A stretch of DNA of 64,000 nt from Chthonomonas sp. Its GTDB lineage: Bacteria > Armatimonadota > Fimbriimonadia > Fimbriimonadales > Fimbriimonadaceae. The position numbers and the translations under genes are program-made. The stretch spans positions 620,001 through 684,000 of the forward strand of contig JAEURQ010000002.1 of NCBI GenBank assembly GCA_016788425.1, in the 5' to 3' direction. Positions 15,735 through 24,067 of this stretch are shown one piece after another. Under the pieces are notes generated by a model. The model had not been told where the DNA came from, made no database searches, and saw only the letters and a program-made list of their open reading frames with translations. The stretch's first letter is position 1, and every line of letters starts with the position of its first letter.

Positions 15735-16394
15735 TCAGCGAAAATCACAAATCTCGTCAAGGCTCTTGCGAGCGAGGTCGGGGACGGTGCAGTCATCCGC
15801 GGGATAACCCACTGGCAGCAGCACGAACGGCTTTTCGTTGGCGGGACGGCCGCAAATGTCGCGCAAGAACGTCATCGGCGCGGGGGTGTGGGTCAAGGTC
15901 GCCAGCCCCGCGCGGTGGAGGGCCTGGATGAGGAACCCGACCGCGATGCCGACCGACTCGGTCATGTAGTAATTCTTCCGCCGGGTTCCGTCCGCCAGAA
16001 CGTCATAGTCGCGGCGGAACACCACGATGAGCCACGGCGCGTCGGTGAGGTGGGCCTTGACGAAATCCGTTCCCAGGGGCAGCAACGCCTCGCGCCATTC
16101 GGGCGTGATGCGCCGCTCGTAGAATTCCTTCTCCTCCGCCTCGGCCGTTTCTCTTATCCTCTGCTTGGTGTCAATATCCGAAATCGCGACGAAGTGCCAC
16201 GGCTGCAAGTGGGCTCCGCTGGGCGCTGTGCCCGCCGTCATGATCGCCAGTTCGATGGTCTTTCGCGTCACTTCGCGCGAAGAAAACATGCGAATGGTCC
16301 GCCGCTCGTTCGCTTCTTCATAGATCGCCCGCATCCGAGCTTCGGATTCTTCGGCGCTGACGGGTTTGGAGCGGTAAGGGATCGCGTGATACAC
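15735..16394 (-). CDS. Iodotyrosine-deiodinase-like nitroreductase family flavoprotein
   Basis: A 219-residue FMN protein. It has R-R-T-I-R-M-F-S, then G-T-A-P-S-G-A-H-L-Q-P-W-H-F, which binds FMN. The active-site lid of iodotyrosine deiodinase is kept: Glu and Tyr four apart in E-E-K-E-F-Y-E-R-R, and the Lys in T-D-F-V-K-A-H-L. The end T-V-P-D-L-A-R-K-S-L-D also matches that branch rather than general nitroreductases. Bacterial homologues dehalogenate halotyrosines in the laboratory; the natural substrate is unknown. It starts with GTG at 16394, and a minus-strand TAAGTT (16401-16406) ends six bases before it, so the mRNA is probably leaderless. Confidence 0.85.
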   Translation of the reverse strand: MYHAIPYRSKPVSAEESEARMRAIYEEANERRTIRMFSSREVTRKTIELAIMTAGTAPSGAHLQPWHFVAISDIDTKQRIRETAEAEEKEFYERRITPEWREALLPLGTDFVKAHLTDAPWLIVVFRRDYDVLADGTRRKNYYMTESVGIAVGFLIQALHRAGLATLTHTPAPMTFLRDICGRPANEKPFVLLPVGYPADDCTVPDLARKSLDEICDFR

Positions 16395-16440
16395 GGATAG
16401 AACTTACCGCCATGTCGCCCAGCGCAGCTACCTCACTTCC

Positions 16441-17070
16441 TCAGGGGCGTCGCCGTCGCAAGAGGGCAGCGGCGCCAAGACCCAAGACGGCAAAGGTTCC
16501 TGGTTCGGGCACGGGCACCACGGAGACGTTATCCAAGAATCCGCCATGGAATGGCTGACCGACGAATCCGTCTTCAAATTGAAGAATCGAGCTTGACGAC
16601 GTTGCCGTGACGACGTACGACTTGGTCATCCAGTTCAGGTCATTTTGGGTGGTATCGGTTCCGTCAATAAGGTCAACGAACGATCCGCCAAAGGACACTC
16701 GCATCGAGTCGTCCGCGTTACCAGCCGCGACAAAGGGGTTCGCCGCGTAGCTGAACGACAAGGTGTATTGCTGACCGGCAACCGTCGCGAGGCTCTGGGA
16801 AATGGCACCGGAAAACCCGCTTTCGACCTCGGTGTATTGATTACCATCGGCTGCGACCCAAAACGGGGCGCGGGAGCCAATCCAAATCCACTGAGAGCCA
16901 CTCATTGTCCAGCCGGTCGCAACGGTTGAGTTGCGCGTGTACAAATAGAGTCCAGTACCATCGTCGAGAGTCGCGACAACATTGGGACTCTCAAACGACC
17001 CGTTGATCACCTGGGCCGAGCAAATGGCAGCGCACGAAAGATGCGCGAACAACAAGAAATTTTTCATCAT
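16441..17070 (-). CDS. PEP-CTERM exported protein
   Basis: A 209-residue protein with a signal peptide (1-19). The beta-rich body begins N-G-S-F-E-S-P, as in DUF642-like carbohydrate-binding proteins, and the sorting tail runs P-V-P-E-P-G, hydrophobic helix, R-R-R-R. An exosortase would cut at this tail during export. There is no exosortase gene in the window. A minus-strand TATCAT lies seven bases before the ATG and there is no SD. Its own role is unknown, probably at the cell surface or in the matrix. Confidence 0.88.
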   Translation of the reverse strand: MMKNFLLFAHLSCAAICSAQVINGSFESPNVVATLDDGTGLYLYTRNSTVATGWTMSGSQWIWIGSRAPFWVAADGNQYTEVESGFSGAISQSLATVAGQQYTLSFSYAANPFVAAGNADDSMRVSFGGSFVDLIDGTDTTQNDLNWMTKSYVVTATSSSSILQFEDGFVGQPFHGGFLDNVSVVPVPEPGTFAVLGLGAAALLRRRRP

Positions 17071-17149
17071 TTTTTGGATGATAAGTGATTTGGAGAGGGA
17101 GGCAGCCTAGCATTTATGCCGGTTTACGTCGTTGAGGGGCCACGCTGAG

Positions 17150-17914
17150 TCATAAGCTCTCAAAGCTGTGGCCGCCTTCCCAAGTGCCCGAGGAGCGCTC
17201 CACGCTGCACCGGGCGAAGGAACTCCGGGGGTTCCCGAATCCACCGTCGCGGTGACGTTGCAACATGTCGCGGTGTACGCCGGGGCCGTACATCGCGTCG
17301 CGCATTTCGGCAAAGCTATTCCAGATGGTCACGGTGAGGCCATCAAACTCGCCGCCATCCAAGAAAAAGGTCTGCTGAGAGAGGAGTCCGGCCGTGGACG
17401 ACATGGACATGCGGACGGCGCTGACGCCCTCGCCAAAGGCCGCGGCCGCCTTTTGCCAACCCTCAATCCGATCGAAACCGACGGTGATGAGCACTACGAA
17501 TCTGCCCGGGGGCACGCCCTCGGCCGAGCAGTTGTAGATGAGTCCGGGATTCTCGGGGGCAAGGTAGTTGACTTCGCCGATGTGCCTTGTCGGGAGCAGC
17601 ACTAAGCTGAAGGTTTCCTTGGCCGACTGCGTCCAGGGGCAAATCTCGGCGTGACGCTGATGCATCTCTGCGGCAGAATCCAGCGAATCGTGGAGGCCGA
17701 AGATCGCGAACGTGTAGCCGCTGCGCTCGCTCACCGGCGTGCTAGCGGCGCGCCCGTCGGCGCCGATCGCGCGAAACAGCGTTCCCGCAGGCGGCGGCCC
17801 CGCCCATTCGCCGGCAACCTGAACCGTGTCGAACCGAACCAGGGTCAACGAAACGTGCGTGGCAAGCATGTCCAAAGGTACCTGATCACCCTTGTCGGCT
17901 TTGCCAATTACCAA
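17150..17914 (-). CDS. Protein resembling spheroidene monooxygenase (CrtA-like)
   Basis: A 254-residue protein that seems to hold two ferredoxin-like (antibiotic-monooxygenase-type) units, about residues 20-110 and 130-240. The order of motifs (F-A-I-F-G-L-H, then W-T-Q-S-A-K-E-T-F, then F-V-V-L-I-T-V-G-F, then Q-Q-T-F-F-L-D-G, then T-V-T-I-W-N-S-F-A-E-M) is like that of CrtA-type proteins, which oxidise carotenoids. No carotenoid gene is nearby, so the assignment is loose. The TTG start at 17914 overlaps the stop of the DinB gene; an ATG at 17869 is a good alternative start. Confidence 0.45.
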   Translation of the reverse strand: MVIGKADKGDQVPLDMLATHVSLTLVRFDTVQVAGEWAGPPPAGTLFRAIGADGRAASTPVSERSGYTFAIFGLHDSLDSAAEMHQRHAEICPWTQSAKETFSLVLLPTRHIGEVNYLAPENPGLIYNCSAEGVPPGRFVVLITVGFDRIEGWQKAAAAFGEGVSAVRMSMSSTAGLLSQQTFFLDGGEFDGLTVTIWNSFAEMRDAMYGPGVHRDMLQRHRDGGFGNPRSSFARCSVERSSGTWEGGHSFESL

Positions 17915-18435
17915 GAAGGGAAGTCCTTACAATACGTCTCCCACAAGTCGCCCTCGGGCGCGGGGGGCGTTGAGGAGGGAGCGAGGATGGAGCGCTGAAG
18001 TTGAATCTGCCCGGCGTGATAATGGTCGTGATTTGTCACGGTGGCGATGAGCTTCCAGGCCGGCACCAATGAGCCGTCAAACCGCAGGTGATCGGCTTCA
18101 AAGTCCTCAACATCCGCCCACGAACTCATCCAGTAGGTGTGCGCCTCGTGTAGCCAACCCACCACGGCTTCGAGGTTCGGCCACAGGGAGTCGACCTTGG
18201 GAGAGAGTTCGCGCCATCGCACCTCGGTGTTGCGGAAGGCGACGCTGCCATAGATGATTTTGCCGTTGGCGACGTGGGCAATCTGGCTCAGAATCGAGCC
18301 CTCGGAGTGGAGGTACTGTTCCGGTTGCAACTCCACCGCGGCCCAGGCCAGGGGTTCGCTCAATCCCTCGATAGATTCCAGAAACGTGGACCAGGCCAGG
18401 TTGGCCAGTTCAATCAAGTGAGCGCGGTCGGTCAT
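17908..18435 (-). CDS. DinB-fold protein
   Basis: A 175-residue helical protein ending with N-H-D-H-Y-H-A-G-Q-I-Q, the metal-binding motif of the DinB superfamily. An earlier His (Q-I-A-H-V-A-N) is the likely third ligand. The frame could open at 18624, but a minus-strand TAAGAT lies seven bases before ATG 18435 and the DinB fold begins there. It overlaps the downstream CrtA-like gene by 7 bases. Substrate unknown; it is one of five DinB proteins in the window. Confidence 0.82.
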   Translation of the reverse strand: MTDRAHLIELANLAWSTFLESIEGLSEPLAWAAVELQPEQYLHSEGSILSQIAHVANGKIIYGSVAFRNTEVRWRELSPKVDSLWPNLEAVVGWLHEAHTYWMSSWADVEDFEADHLRFDGSLVPAWKLIATVTNHDHYHAGQIQLQRSILAPSSTPPAPEGDLWETYCKDFPSW

Positions 18436-18509
18436 GTTGGTTATCTTACAACGAAGCGAAGAACTGAATCTGCGTTGCCAATTGCGCGTCTTAGGCTCAT
18501 AATCAGGAT

Positions 18510-18692
18510 ATGGAATCCGTAACCCTCGTCTTTGAAGCAGCCGAGGAAGGTGGGTACTGCGCCTACGTTGCCGAGATTCCAGGTGTGAACTCGCAGGGCG
18601 AAACCCTCGCCGAGGCGAAGGCAATGGTCATCGAAGCTTTGAAAGAGATGTTGGCCTATCGGCGGGAAAAGGCGAAGCCCTTGTCTTCGTAA
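18510..18692 (+). CDS. HicB-like small protein, orphan
   Basis: A 60-residue protein with the partial RNase-H fold of HicB: L-V-F-E-A-A-E-E-G-G-Y-C-A-Y-V-A-E-I-P-G, then Q-G-E-T-L-A-E-A-K. HicB is the antitoxin of HicA mRNA-interferase systems, but no HicA frame lies in the 75 bases before or 40 bases after it. Orphan HicB domains are common. It has no separate DNA-binding tail. A CATAAT at 18498-18503 ends six bases before the ATG. Confidence 0.82.
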   Translation: MESVTLVFEAAEEGGYCAYVAEIPGVNSQGETLAEAKAMVIEALKEMLAYRREKAKPLSS

Positions 18693-18735
18693 GAAAGTGC
18701 CATTCCTGGCTCCTTGATAGAACTGCAGAGGTTTC

Positions 18736-20268
18736 GTGCCCGCGTGCCAAACTTATCTCGTCATGTTCCTTCTTCCCGCGCCGATGGCGCTGCCCATTGA
18801 TTACCACGTCACGCCCTCGGCCGACCTCAACACAGTCGTAGTAAGCATGACCATCCCCTGCGAAGGCGAGACGGTGGACATCGCGATGCCGGCTTGGTCG
18901 CCGGGCTACTACATTCTGGAGAACAACGCAGACGCGATCAAGAATGTCTCCGCGACCGCCGCCGATGGGCTGCCGCGCGCCGTGAGCAAGCCCCGCCCGG
19001 ACACCTGGCACATCGATACCCTCGGCGCAAAGTCGGTCGTCGTCAGTTACAGCCGGGCAATTTCGCACGAAACCGGCCGCATGGGAATCTTCAGCTCCGA
19101 CCCCGACACGATTCACTACGGCGGGCCCTCGATGTACATGTACGTGGTGGGTCGCAAGGAGACGAAGTGCAACCTCAGCTTCGCGCTCAGCAAGGATCAG
19201 CAACTCGCGGTTTCGCTGGAGCCGCGTCCGGAAGGCGGTTTTGAAGCGCCGAACTACGATGTACTGGCCGATTCGCCGGTGACCCTGGGTAAGTTCCGAA
19301 CGGCCAGTTATGTGTCGCGCGGGAAGGAGCACACGCTTGCCATTCGCGGGACGGCCCGCGATCGGCTGAACCTCGATCGCACGCTCAAAATGACCAAGTT
19401 CATCACCGAAAGCGCGACCCACTTTTTTGGGAGTGCGGCCCCCTACAAGCGCTACGTGTGGCACATTTGGGCTGGCGATTTGGGCGATGGCGCCGGAGGG
19501 TTAGAACACGCTTCTTCGAGCCAGGACTTTCTCTCGCTTGTGCAAGGGCCGGCGTCCATGCGGGGCCTCAGCCACGAATACTTCCACCTGTGGAACGTCA
19601 AACGCATCCGATCGGAGTCGCTCGGCCCGTTCGATTACACACGGCTTCCGCGCACTGGCTCGCTGTGGTGGCTGGAGGGCGTGACTGACTACTACGCCAG
19701 CCTCATTCCGCACCGATACGGATGGTACGGCGAGGCCGAGTATTTGGATGATCTTTCCGACCAGGTGAGCAGCGTGCGCTCGAACCCTAAGCGGCTGGAG
19801 GTGAGCCCGTTTGAGGGCGCTTTCCGGGTGGCCGACGCGGCCGACGGGCGTGGCAACAGCAACGGCTTTGGCGTAAATTACTATCCCACCGGCTGGCTTT
19901 TGGGCCTGCTCTTCGATGTTGAGATTCGGGCGCGCACCGGCGGCAAGCGGTCGCTCGATGATGTCGAACTCGCGCTTTGGAACATGTGCAAAGACGATCG
20001 CCCCGGCTTTGCCGAGAGCGAATTGCGACGCCAGATTGTGCGCTTCGGCGGAGTGGACATGGGGCCGATCTTCGACAAGTGGGTGATGACGCCCGGCGAA
20101 CTGCCAGTCGAGGACGTGTTGCGCCAAGTTGGGTTAGACGTGAAAACCGAGGGTAAGAAGGTTGTGGTGACCGAGGCGAAGTCGGCTTCGGCGGCGCAAG
20201 TGAAGCTGCGCGAGGGTTGGTATTGGGGCAAGCTCAAGCGCCCGAGCCGCTTAGTGGATGGAAGCTAA
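18736..20268 (+). CDS. M61-family glycyl-aminopeptidase-like metallopeptidase
   Basis: A 510-residue protein with an N-terminal beta domain (about 25-200) and a thermolysin-like catalytic domain. The zinc site is H280-E281-Y-F-H284, followed by W-N-V-K-R-I-R, as in the M61 family, and a later W-W-L-E-G-V-T-D-Y-Y that supplies the third ligand. Most M61 proteins carry a PDZ domain near the C-terminus; here the sequence is too short for a typical one. It cuts peptides, with a preference for Gly or Ala in known members. The N-terminus is hydrophobic, so it is probably exported. GTG 18736 has a fair SD (AGAGG); ATG 18763 is an alternative. Confidence 0.85.
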   Translation: MPACQTYLVMFLLPAPMALPIDYHVTPSADLNTVVVSMTIPCEGETVDIAMPAWSPGYYILENNADAIKNVSATAADGLPRAVSKPRPDTWHIDTLGAKSVVVSYSRAISHETGRMGIFSSDPDTIHYGGPSMYMYVVGRKETKCNLSFALSKDQQLAVSLEPRPEGGFEAPNYDVLADSPVTLGKFRTASYVSRGKEHTLAIRGTARDRLNLDRTLKMTKFITESATHFFGSAAPYKRYVWHIWAGDLGDGAGGLEHASSSQDFLSLVQGPASMRGLSHEYFHLWNVKRIRSESLGPFDYTRLPRTGSLWWLEGVTDYYASLIPHRYGWYGEAEYLDDLSDQVSSVRSNPKRLEVSPFEGAFRVADAADGRGNSNGFGVNYYPTGWLLGLLFDVEIRARTGGKRSLDDVELALWNMCKDDRPGFAESELRRQIVRFGGVDMGPIFDKWVMTPGELPVEDVLRQVGLDVKTEGKKVVVTEAKSASAAQVKLREGWYWGKLKRPSRLVDGS

Positions 20269-20323
20269 ATGCCCGAACGAGCAAATTGACGTTGCCTCGA
20301 CTCGGTACACCGCGGATTGAACC

Positions 20324-20875
20324 TTACCTGGCAGCTTCTTTCGGCGGCGAAACTGAGTCCGCGATGCGGCGACGAAACTCGTCTTCTAAGCCAGCTTTCT
20401 GAAGCGCTTCCCGGAACACAAGGTAGTAAACCATGCCATCCCGTAAGATCCAGCCATCCGCACTTTCAATGGCCGATTTCATCGCGTGCCAGGGGATAAC
20501 GATTTCAATGTCCAATGGGCTCAAAGCGGCGAGTCCGTTAGCACGTAGCTCCAAGGGTTTCTTCGGGACAGAGTGCAGCTGCTCGAAGTAAACGACACTG
20601 GTACTAATAGCTACGGTAACTAAAACGACGGCCGCACCGAAGCTTATGCTTAAGGCTGGCAAAAACATGGTGGAAAAACCTACATCATAGGACATCATCG
20701 TGGCGACGAAATCCGTCACAACCATGGAGCAGATCAGCAACATGATCCAGTAAAAAATAGCCCGCAATGTCCAGTAGGCCCACGACATTCGGTTCAACTT
20801 CCATCCCACCCTCTGCAACGTCTTGCCGGTGGCGGTGTTCTGGAACTGAAGTGTTGAAACAGGTTGATTGTCCAT
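20324..20875 (-). CDS. Membrane protein of unknown function
   Basis: A 183-residue protein with two strong hydrophobic segments (about 38-60 and 70-95) and a soluble C-terminal half (about 110-183) that contains W-H-A-M-K-S-A and a charged end. The pattern resembles two-helix proteins that resemble YcxB, but I see no diagnostic motif. Its G+C is lower than that of its neighbours, which hints at acquisition. It lies 10 bases downstream of the VOC gene on the same strand. Confidence 0.6.
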   Translation of the reverse strand: MDNQPVSTLQFQNTATGKTLQRVGWKLNRMSWAYWTLRAIFYWIMLLICSMVVTDFVATMMSYDVGFSTMFLPALSISFGAAVVLVTVAISTSVVYFEQLHSVPKKPLELRANGLAALSPLDIEIVIPWHAMKSAIESADGWILRDGMVYYLVFREALQKAGLEDEFRRRIADSVSPPKEAAR

Positions 20876-20885
20876 GGACGTTGCT

Positions 20886-21248
20886 TTAGTGCGACGAGAA
20901 CAGCTCGATGCAATTGCCGGAAGGGTCTTCGACGAGCACTTGGCGGCCTCCCGGGCCGGAGATGGGCTCGTTGCGGAACGTCGCCCCGCCTACCCTGAGT
21001 TTGTCCACTAACTCGTCGAAATTGTCCACCTCAAGCACGATGCGGTTCCAGCCGCCGGGTTCGGGTGTGCGCCCATCAGGCATCGGCTTTGCCGCCGAGG
21101 AGATCGGGCCGGCCAACCAAAGGCGTTCGTCGCCGAAGCTCATGATCGCCATTGCTGGCCCCCACTGCTCTTCCAAAATCATGCCAAGCTGGTCGCGATA
21201 AAACGCGACGCTCGCATCCACATCGTGCACCATGTATCGAGTCGCCAT
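20886..21248 (-). CDS. VOC (glyoxalase-fold) protein
   Basis: A 120-residue VOC module. It begins M-A-T-R-Y-M-V-H-D-V-D-A-S-V-A-F-Y-R-D-Q-L-G-M and ends with V-L-V-E-D-P-S-G-N-C-I-E-L-F, the classic final unit with a metal-ligand Glu. The frame is open to 21623, but the fold starts at ATG 21248, which has an AGGA at an acceptable distance. Substrate unknown; such proteins include dioxygenases, epimerases and resistance proteins. Confidence 0.85.
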   Translation of the reverse strand: MATRYMVHDVDASVAFYRDQLGMILEEQWGPAMAIMSFGDERLWLAGPISSAAKPMPDGRTPEPGGWNRIVLEVDNFDELVDKLRVGGATFRNEPISGPGGRQVLVEDPSGNCIELFSSH

Positions 21249-21308
21249 TCGTGAAATCCTTTCCCGAAGTGTAGTCGATTCCGCGGCATGGTTCGGTAAC
21301 ATGCGATC

Positions 21309-21584
21309 GTGACTTACGAAGAATTGATGCAGGTAGTTGCCGGTCTTGAAGGCGAGGTGTTGCAGACGAAGCGGGGAAACAAGTTCACCGTTGGCCAGCA
21401 TAGGAATTGCCTCGTGGTAACGCCTGCTTCCACTGGGCTCCCAAGAAATATTGCCAAGTCGGATGTCGTGAAGTTTGTAAAAACTTACAACGAATCCAGG
21501 AGTCTGCGGCCGGCAGACTACCAGGACGTCACCTACAACTCCTCGTACTATGTCGTGCTTGCGGCGATCTACGAGAAGGGTTAG
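21309..21584 (+). CDS. Small protein of unknown function
   Basis: A 91-residue soluble protein with no family I recognise. It begins M-T-Y-E-E-L-M and has a short beta-rich middle, G-N-K-F-T-V-G. The evidence that it is real is the start signal. TAACAT at 21297-21302 ends six bases before the GTG, the same signal as at the thioredoxin gene at 35987. It ends 5 bases before a convergent DinB gene. Confidence 0.6.
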   Translation: MTYEELMQVVAGLEGEVLQTKRGNKFTVGQHRNCLVVTPASTGLPRNIAKSDVVKFVKTYNESRSLRPADYQDVTYNSSYYVVLAAIYEKG

Positions 21585-21589
21585 GCGGT

Positions 21590-22072
21590 TTAGTCTAGAT
21601 AAATCTGCTGGTCGTCCCAGCATGTTTGCAGGTAATCAATCTGGCCGAGGTGGAGGGTGGCGTGCCAGCCGGGCAGGTTCATCAGCTGCCGCATCGAGAA
21701 CGAGCCACCTTGCCCCGCCAAAAGGTCCATCTCAACATCCTCGGGCGAAAGACCATCCAGGGCGGCGAGCACCTCGGCCGTGCCCGCGCGGAACACGCGC
21801 TCCATTTCTTCGCGGCTCGTGATGGCCATTTCCTCGGCCGCGCGCTCGGCTAGCCAGGCGTCAATGTCGTGCGGGTTCGGAAGTTGGCGGGTGCGGATCA
21901 TCTCGGCAAATCGCCCGGCGTAAAGCGCGGTGTGCGCCGCCACCCGCAACGCCGACTTCGCGCTCGGCGTGGGAGTGTAGTTCAAGCGGTCGTCGGGCAC
22001 GTGCGCAAAGTTGCGCAAGAATATGTCCATGTTGCTGACCGCCCGTTCTTTGGCGAGTTCAATCGGGTCCAT
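21590..22072 (-). CDS. DinB-fold protein
   Basis: A 160-residue helical protein with L-P-G-W-H-A-T-L-H-L-G-Q-I-D-Y near the end, giving the H-x3-H-x-G-Q metal site, and an earlier A-A-H-T-A-L-Y as a likely third ligand. Its first ten codons (M-D-P-I-E-L-A-K-E) are nearly identical in DNA to a short fragment at 25365-25392, on the far side of the sulfur module. Substrate unknown. Confidence 0.85.
   Translation of the reverse strand: MDPIELAKERAVSNMDIFLRNFAHVPDDRLNYTPTPSAKSALRVAAHTALYAGRFAEMIRTRQLPNPHDIDAWLAERAAEEMAITSREEMERVFRAGTAEVLAALDGLSPEDVEMDLLAGQGGSFSMRQLMNLPGWHATLHLGQIDYLQTCWDDQQIYLD
22045..22072 (-). repeat. 28-bp direct repeat, copy in the intact dinB
   Basis: This copy covers the start of the DinB gene (codons 1-9). 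It matches 25365-25392 at 27 of 28 positions, in the same orientation and 3,320 bases apart. The two copies bracket the sulfur module. Confidence 0.9.
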
Positions 22073-22115
22073 CACCCTGAATCATGCCACATGGTGTGCG
22101 TTCGGCCCCGTGACA

Positions 22116-23483
22116 CTATCCGGCAATAACGAGTGCGGGGCATTGTTTGGCAACGTCCCGTAGTCCACCTATTAGCTCGGCGACATTCGACAGTCCAGCT
22201 CTTTTCAAAATCGAGAGTGCGATGGGTGATCGAGCCCCGGACGCGCAGTGAACAACGATTTTTCGGTCTGTTGGTAGTTCGCCCACCCGCTGCGCTAAGT
22301 AGCCTAGTGGAATGTGGATGGAGCCGCGCACAAGAGACTGTTGCCGTTCATTGAGATTCCGAATATCAAGCATGACCTCAGTTCCGGTCAATTGCCCACA
22401 CGCGATGGTCGGCACCATTGAACCGCCTCCAGTTAGATTCGAGGCTTCCATCCACCCTGCCACAACATCCAGACCAATCGTGGCAAGGTCTCGAGCGGCG
22501 ACGTTCGCTTGCCGTTCAGACTCCGCGAGCAGGGTCACCGGGACCTCGTATTCGAGCAGCCAGCCAGCCCAGTTGGTGAGGCCGGTGCCGCTTGGGATAA
22601 CTAGGGATCCGGCATGGTAGTCCGATCTTGAAACATCTTTCTTCCGAACATCGACCAGCATCCCTTCGACTTCCATGAGTTGCGCTAGTTTCGGCATCCC
22701 GGTAAGGATCGGCGGGCCTGCTTTGTTTAGGCGCTTCATGGTTTTGAAGTAGGGCGGTGCGTCTGGTTGACCGCTTAACACGGTAGCAACAAATGTCTGT
22801 TCGTCAGAAGCCGAAAGCGCCCAGTTTGTTTCACGCTCATATCCCAAACTCGAAACGGGACTTCCACCAAGAGACTTCCCACAAGCTGACCCAGCACCGT
22901 GACCCGGCCAGATAAGAAGCGAATCTGGCAGGTCACGGAGTTTTTGAACTGAACGGAATAAGGAGCGAGCGCTTTCCTCCATTGTGCCGGCCATGTTGGC
23001 CACAAGCTCCAGCAAATCGGGCCGGCCAACATCACCAACAAAGAGGAAATCACCCGTGAACAAGGAGTGCGGCAGTTGCCCCGCGGGATTGTCCGTTAGC
23101 AAGAAGGACAGATGTTCTGGAGTGTGTCCCGAAGTATGAATCGCTTTCAGGGAGAGATTTCCGATCTGAATCACGAAGCCGTCGGTGATGAGTCGAGCGC
23201 CCTGTTCATCGGCAAAGTCGTACTTCCACTGGTCATCGCCCTCATCACTAAGGTACATGGTTGCACCTGTCGCGGCGGCAAGCTCGCGTGTCCCAGAAAC
23301 GAAGTCAGCATGAATATGGGTTTCGGTGACGGCCGTGATTCGCAGGTTATGCTGCGTAGCGGTCTTAAGATATTGAGCAATATCTCGGATCGGGTCAATG
23401 ACAATTGCTTCGCCAGTCTCCCCGCATGCAACTAGATAAGACGCCTGCGCAAGATTTTCGTCGTAGAAATGGCGGATGATCAC
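22116..23483 (-). CDS. Persulfide dioxygenase-sulfurtransferase, CstB-like
   Basis: A 455-residue fusion of three domains, in the order of Staphylococcus CstB. The first is a metallo-beta-lactamase-fold persulfide dioxygenase (about 1-230) with T-H-I-H-A-D-F, S-G-H-T, T-G-D-F-L-F and P-G-H-G. The second is a rhodanese-like domain without a Cys (about 255-345). The third is an active rhodanese with Cys413 in V-H-C-A-S-G-A-R. It converts glutathione- or other persulfides to sulfite and thiosulfate, in cytoplasmic sulfide detoxification. The start overlaps the upstream rhodanese gene by four bases (ATGA). It is the last gene of a four-gene unit led by a sigma factor. Confidence 0.9.
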   Translation of the reverse strand: MIIRHFYDENLAQASYLVACGETGEAIVIDPIRDIAQYLKTATQHNLRITAVTETHIHADFVSGTRELAAATGATMYLSDEGDDQWKYDFADEQGARLITDGFVIQIGNLSLKAIHTSGHTPEHLSFLLTDNPAGQLPHSLFTGDFLFVGDVGRPDLLELVANMAGTMEESARSLFRSVQKLRDLPDSLLIWPGHGAGSACGKSLGGSPVSSLGYERETNWALSASDEQTFVATVLSGQPDAPPYFKTMKRLNKAGPPILTGMPKLAQLMEVEGMLVDVRKKDVSRSDYHAGSLVIPSGTGLTNWAGWLLEYEVPVTLLAESERQANVAARDLATIGLDVVAGWMEASNLTGGGSMVPTIACGQLTGTEVMLDIRNLNERQQSLVRGSIHIPLGYLAQRVGELPTDRKIVVHCASGARSPIALSILKRAGLSNVAELIGGLRDVAKQCPALVIAG

Positions 23484-24061
23484 GCGCTTCGTACCTCAGA
23501 GGCCGTTCCTTGGCTTTTTGCAGATCGATTCCAGGGAAGCTTTGCTAACAAAAGGGCCATACCGCAGATGTTGGTGAGGCCTGCGAAGCAAAGCCCGGCG
23601 CCAATCGCCATCGTCAAGTAAACCCATCCAGGAGCGCTGGTGACGGTCATTACCGATCCGAGAAGGACCAGGAATCCTGCACCCAATCTCACTTGACGCT
23701 CGAGTGACCAGCGCGAGGAAGTCGAAGATACGACGGGACCGCCTGAGTCGATCCAGGACTTGGTGCCCCCTTGCACCAGCAGCAAGTCACCGTGATGCTG
23801 AGAAAGAATGTCGCAGGCGAGTTGGGCACGCGCACCCGATTGGCAAAGAATTGCGACTGGACCTGAGCTGAAATCCATGAGGCGGCCCTCCAGTTCCTCA
23901 AGCGGAACATTCAGTGCATGGGGAACGTGGCCGGCGGCATACTCTCCCGCGGATCGCACATCAATCAATTGCAAAGAGTCGTGGTTATCAAGGCGAGCCC
24001 GAAGCTCCATTGCGGTAATTATCTGGTGTCCCATGGTAAGGAAGAGGCGCGTGAATAACAT
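23480..24061 (-). CDS. Membrane-anchored rhodanese (rhodanese plus DUF2892)
   Basis: A 193-residue protein. Residues about 12-115 are a rhodanese domain with the active-site loop C-Q-S-G-A-R-A; the C-terminal part is a two-helix DUF2892 membrane segment, as in E. coli YgaP. It would move persulfide sulfur at the inner face of the membrane. The start could be ATG 24061 (7 bases after the TSUP stop) or ATG 24034 (M-G-H-Q); neither has an SD, so 24061 was kept for coupling. It fits between an exporter and the CstB-like enzyme in one operon. Confidence 0.88.
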   Translation of the reverse strand: MLFTRLFLTMGHQIITAMELRARLDNHDSLQLIDVRSAGEYAAGHVPHALNVPLEELEGRLMDFSSGPVAILCQSGARAQLACDILSQHHGDLLLVQGGTKSWIDSGGPVVSSTSSRWSLERQVRLGAGFLVLLGSVMTVTSAPGWVYLTMAIGAGLCFAGLTNICGMALLLAKLPWNRSAKSQGTASEVRSA

Positions 24062-24067
24062 AGTGAT

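Noticed and set aside
20269-20323. A small gene or terminator after the M61 peptidase
   Set aside because: No stable hairpin with a T-run and no frame with a start signal could be found in this 55-base gap.
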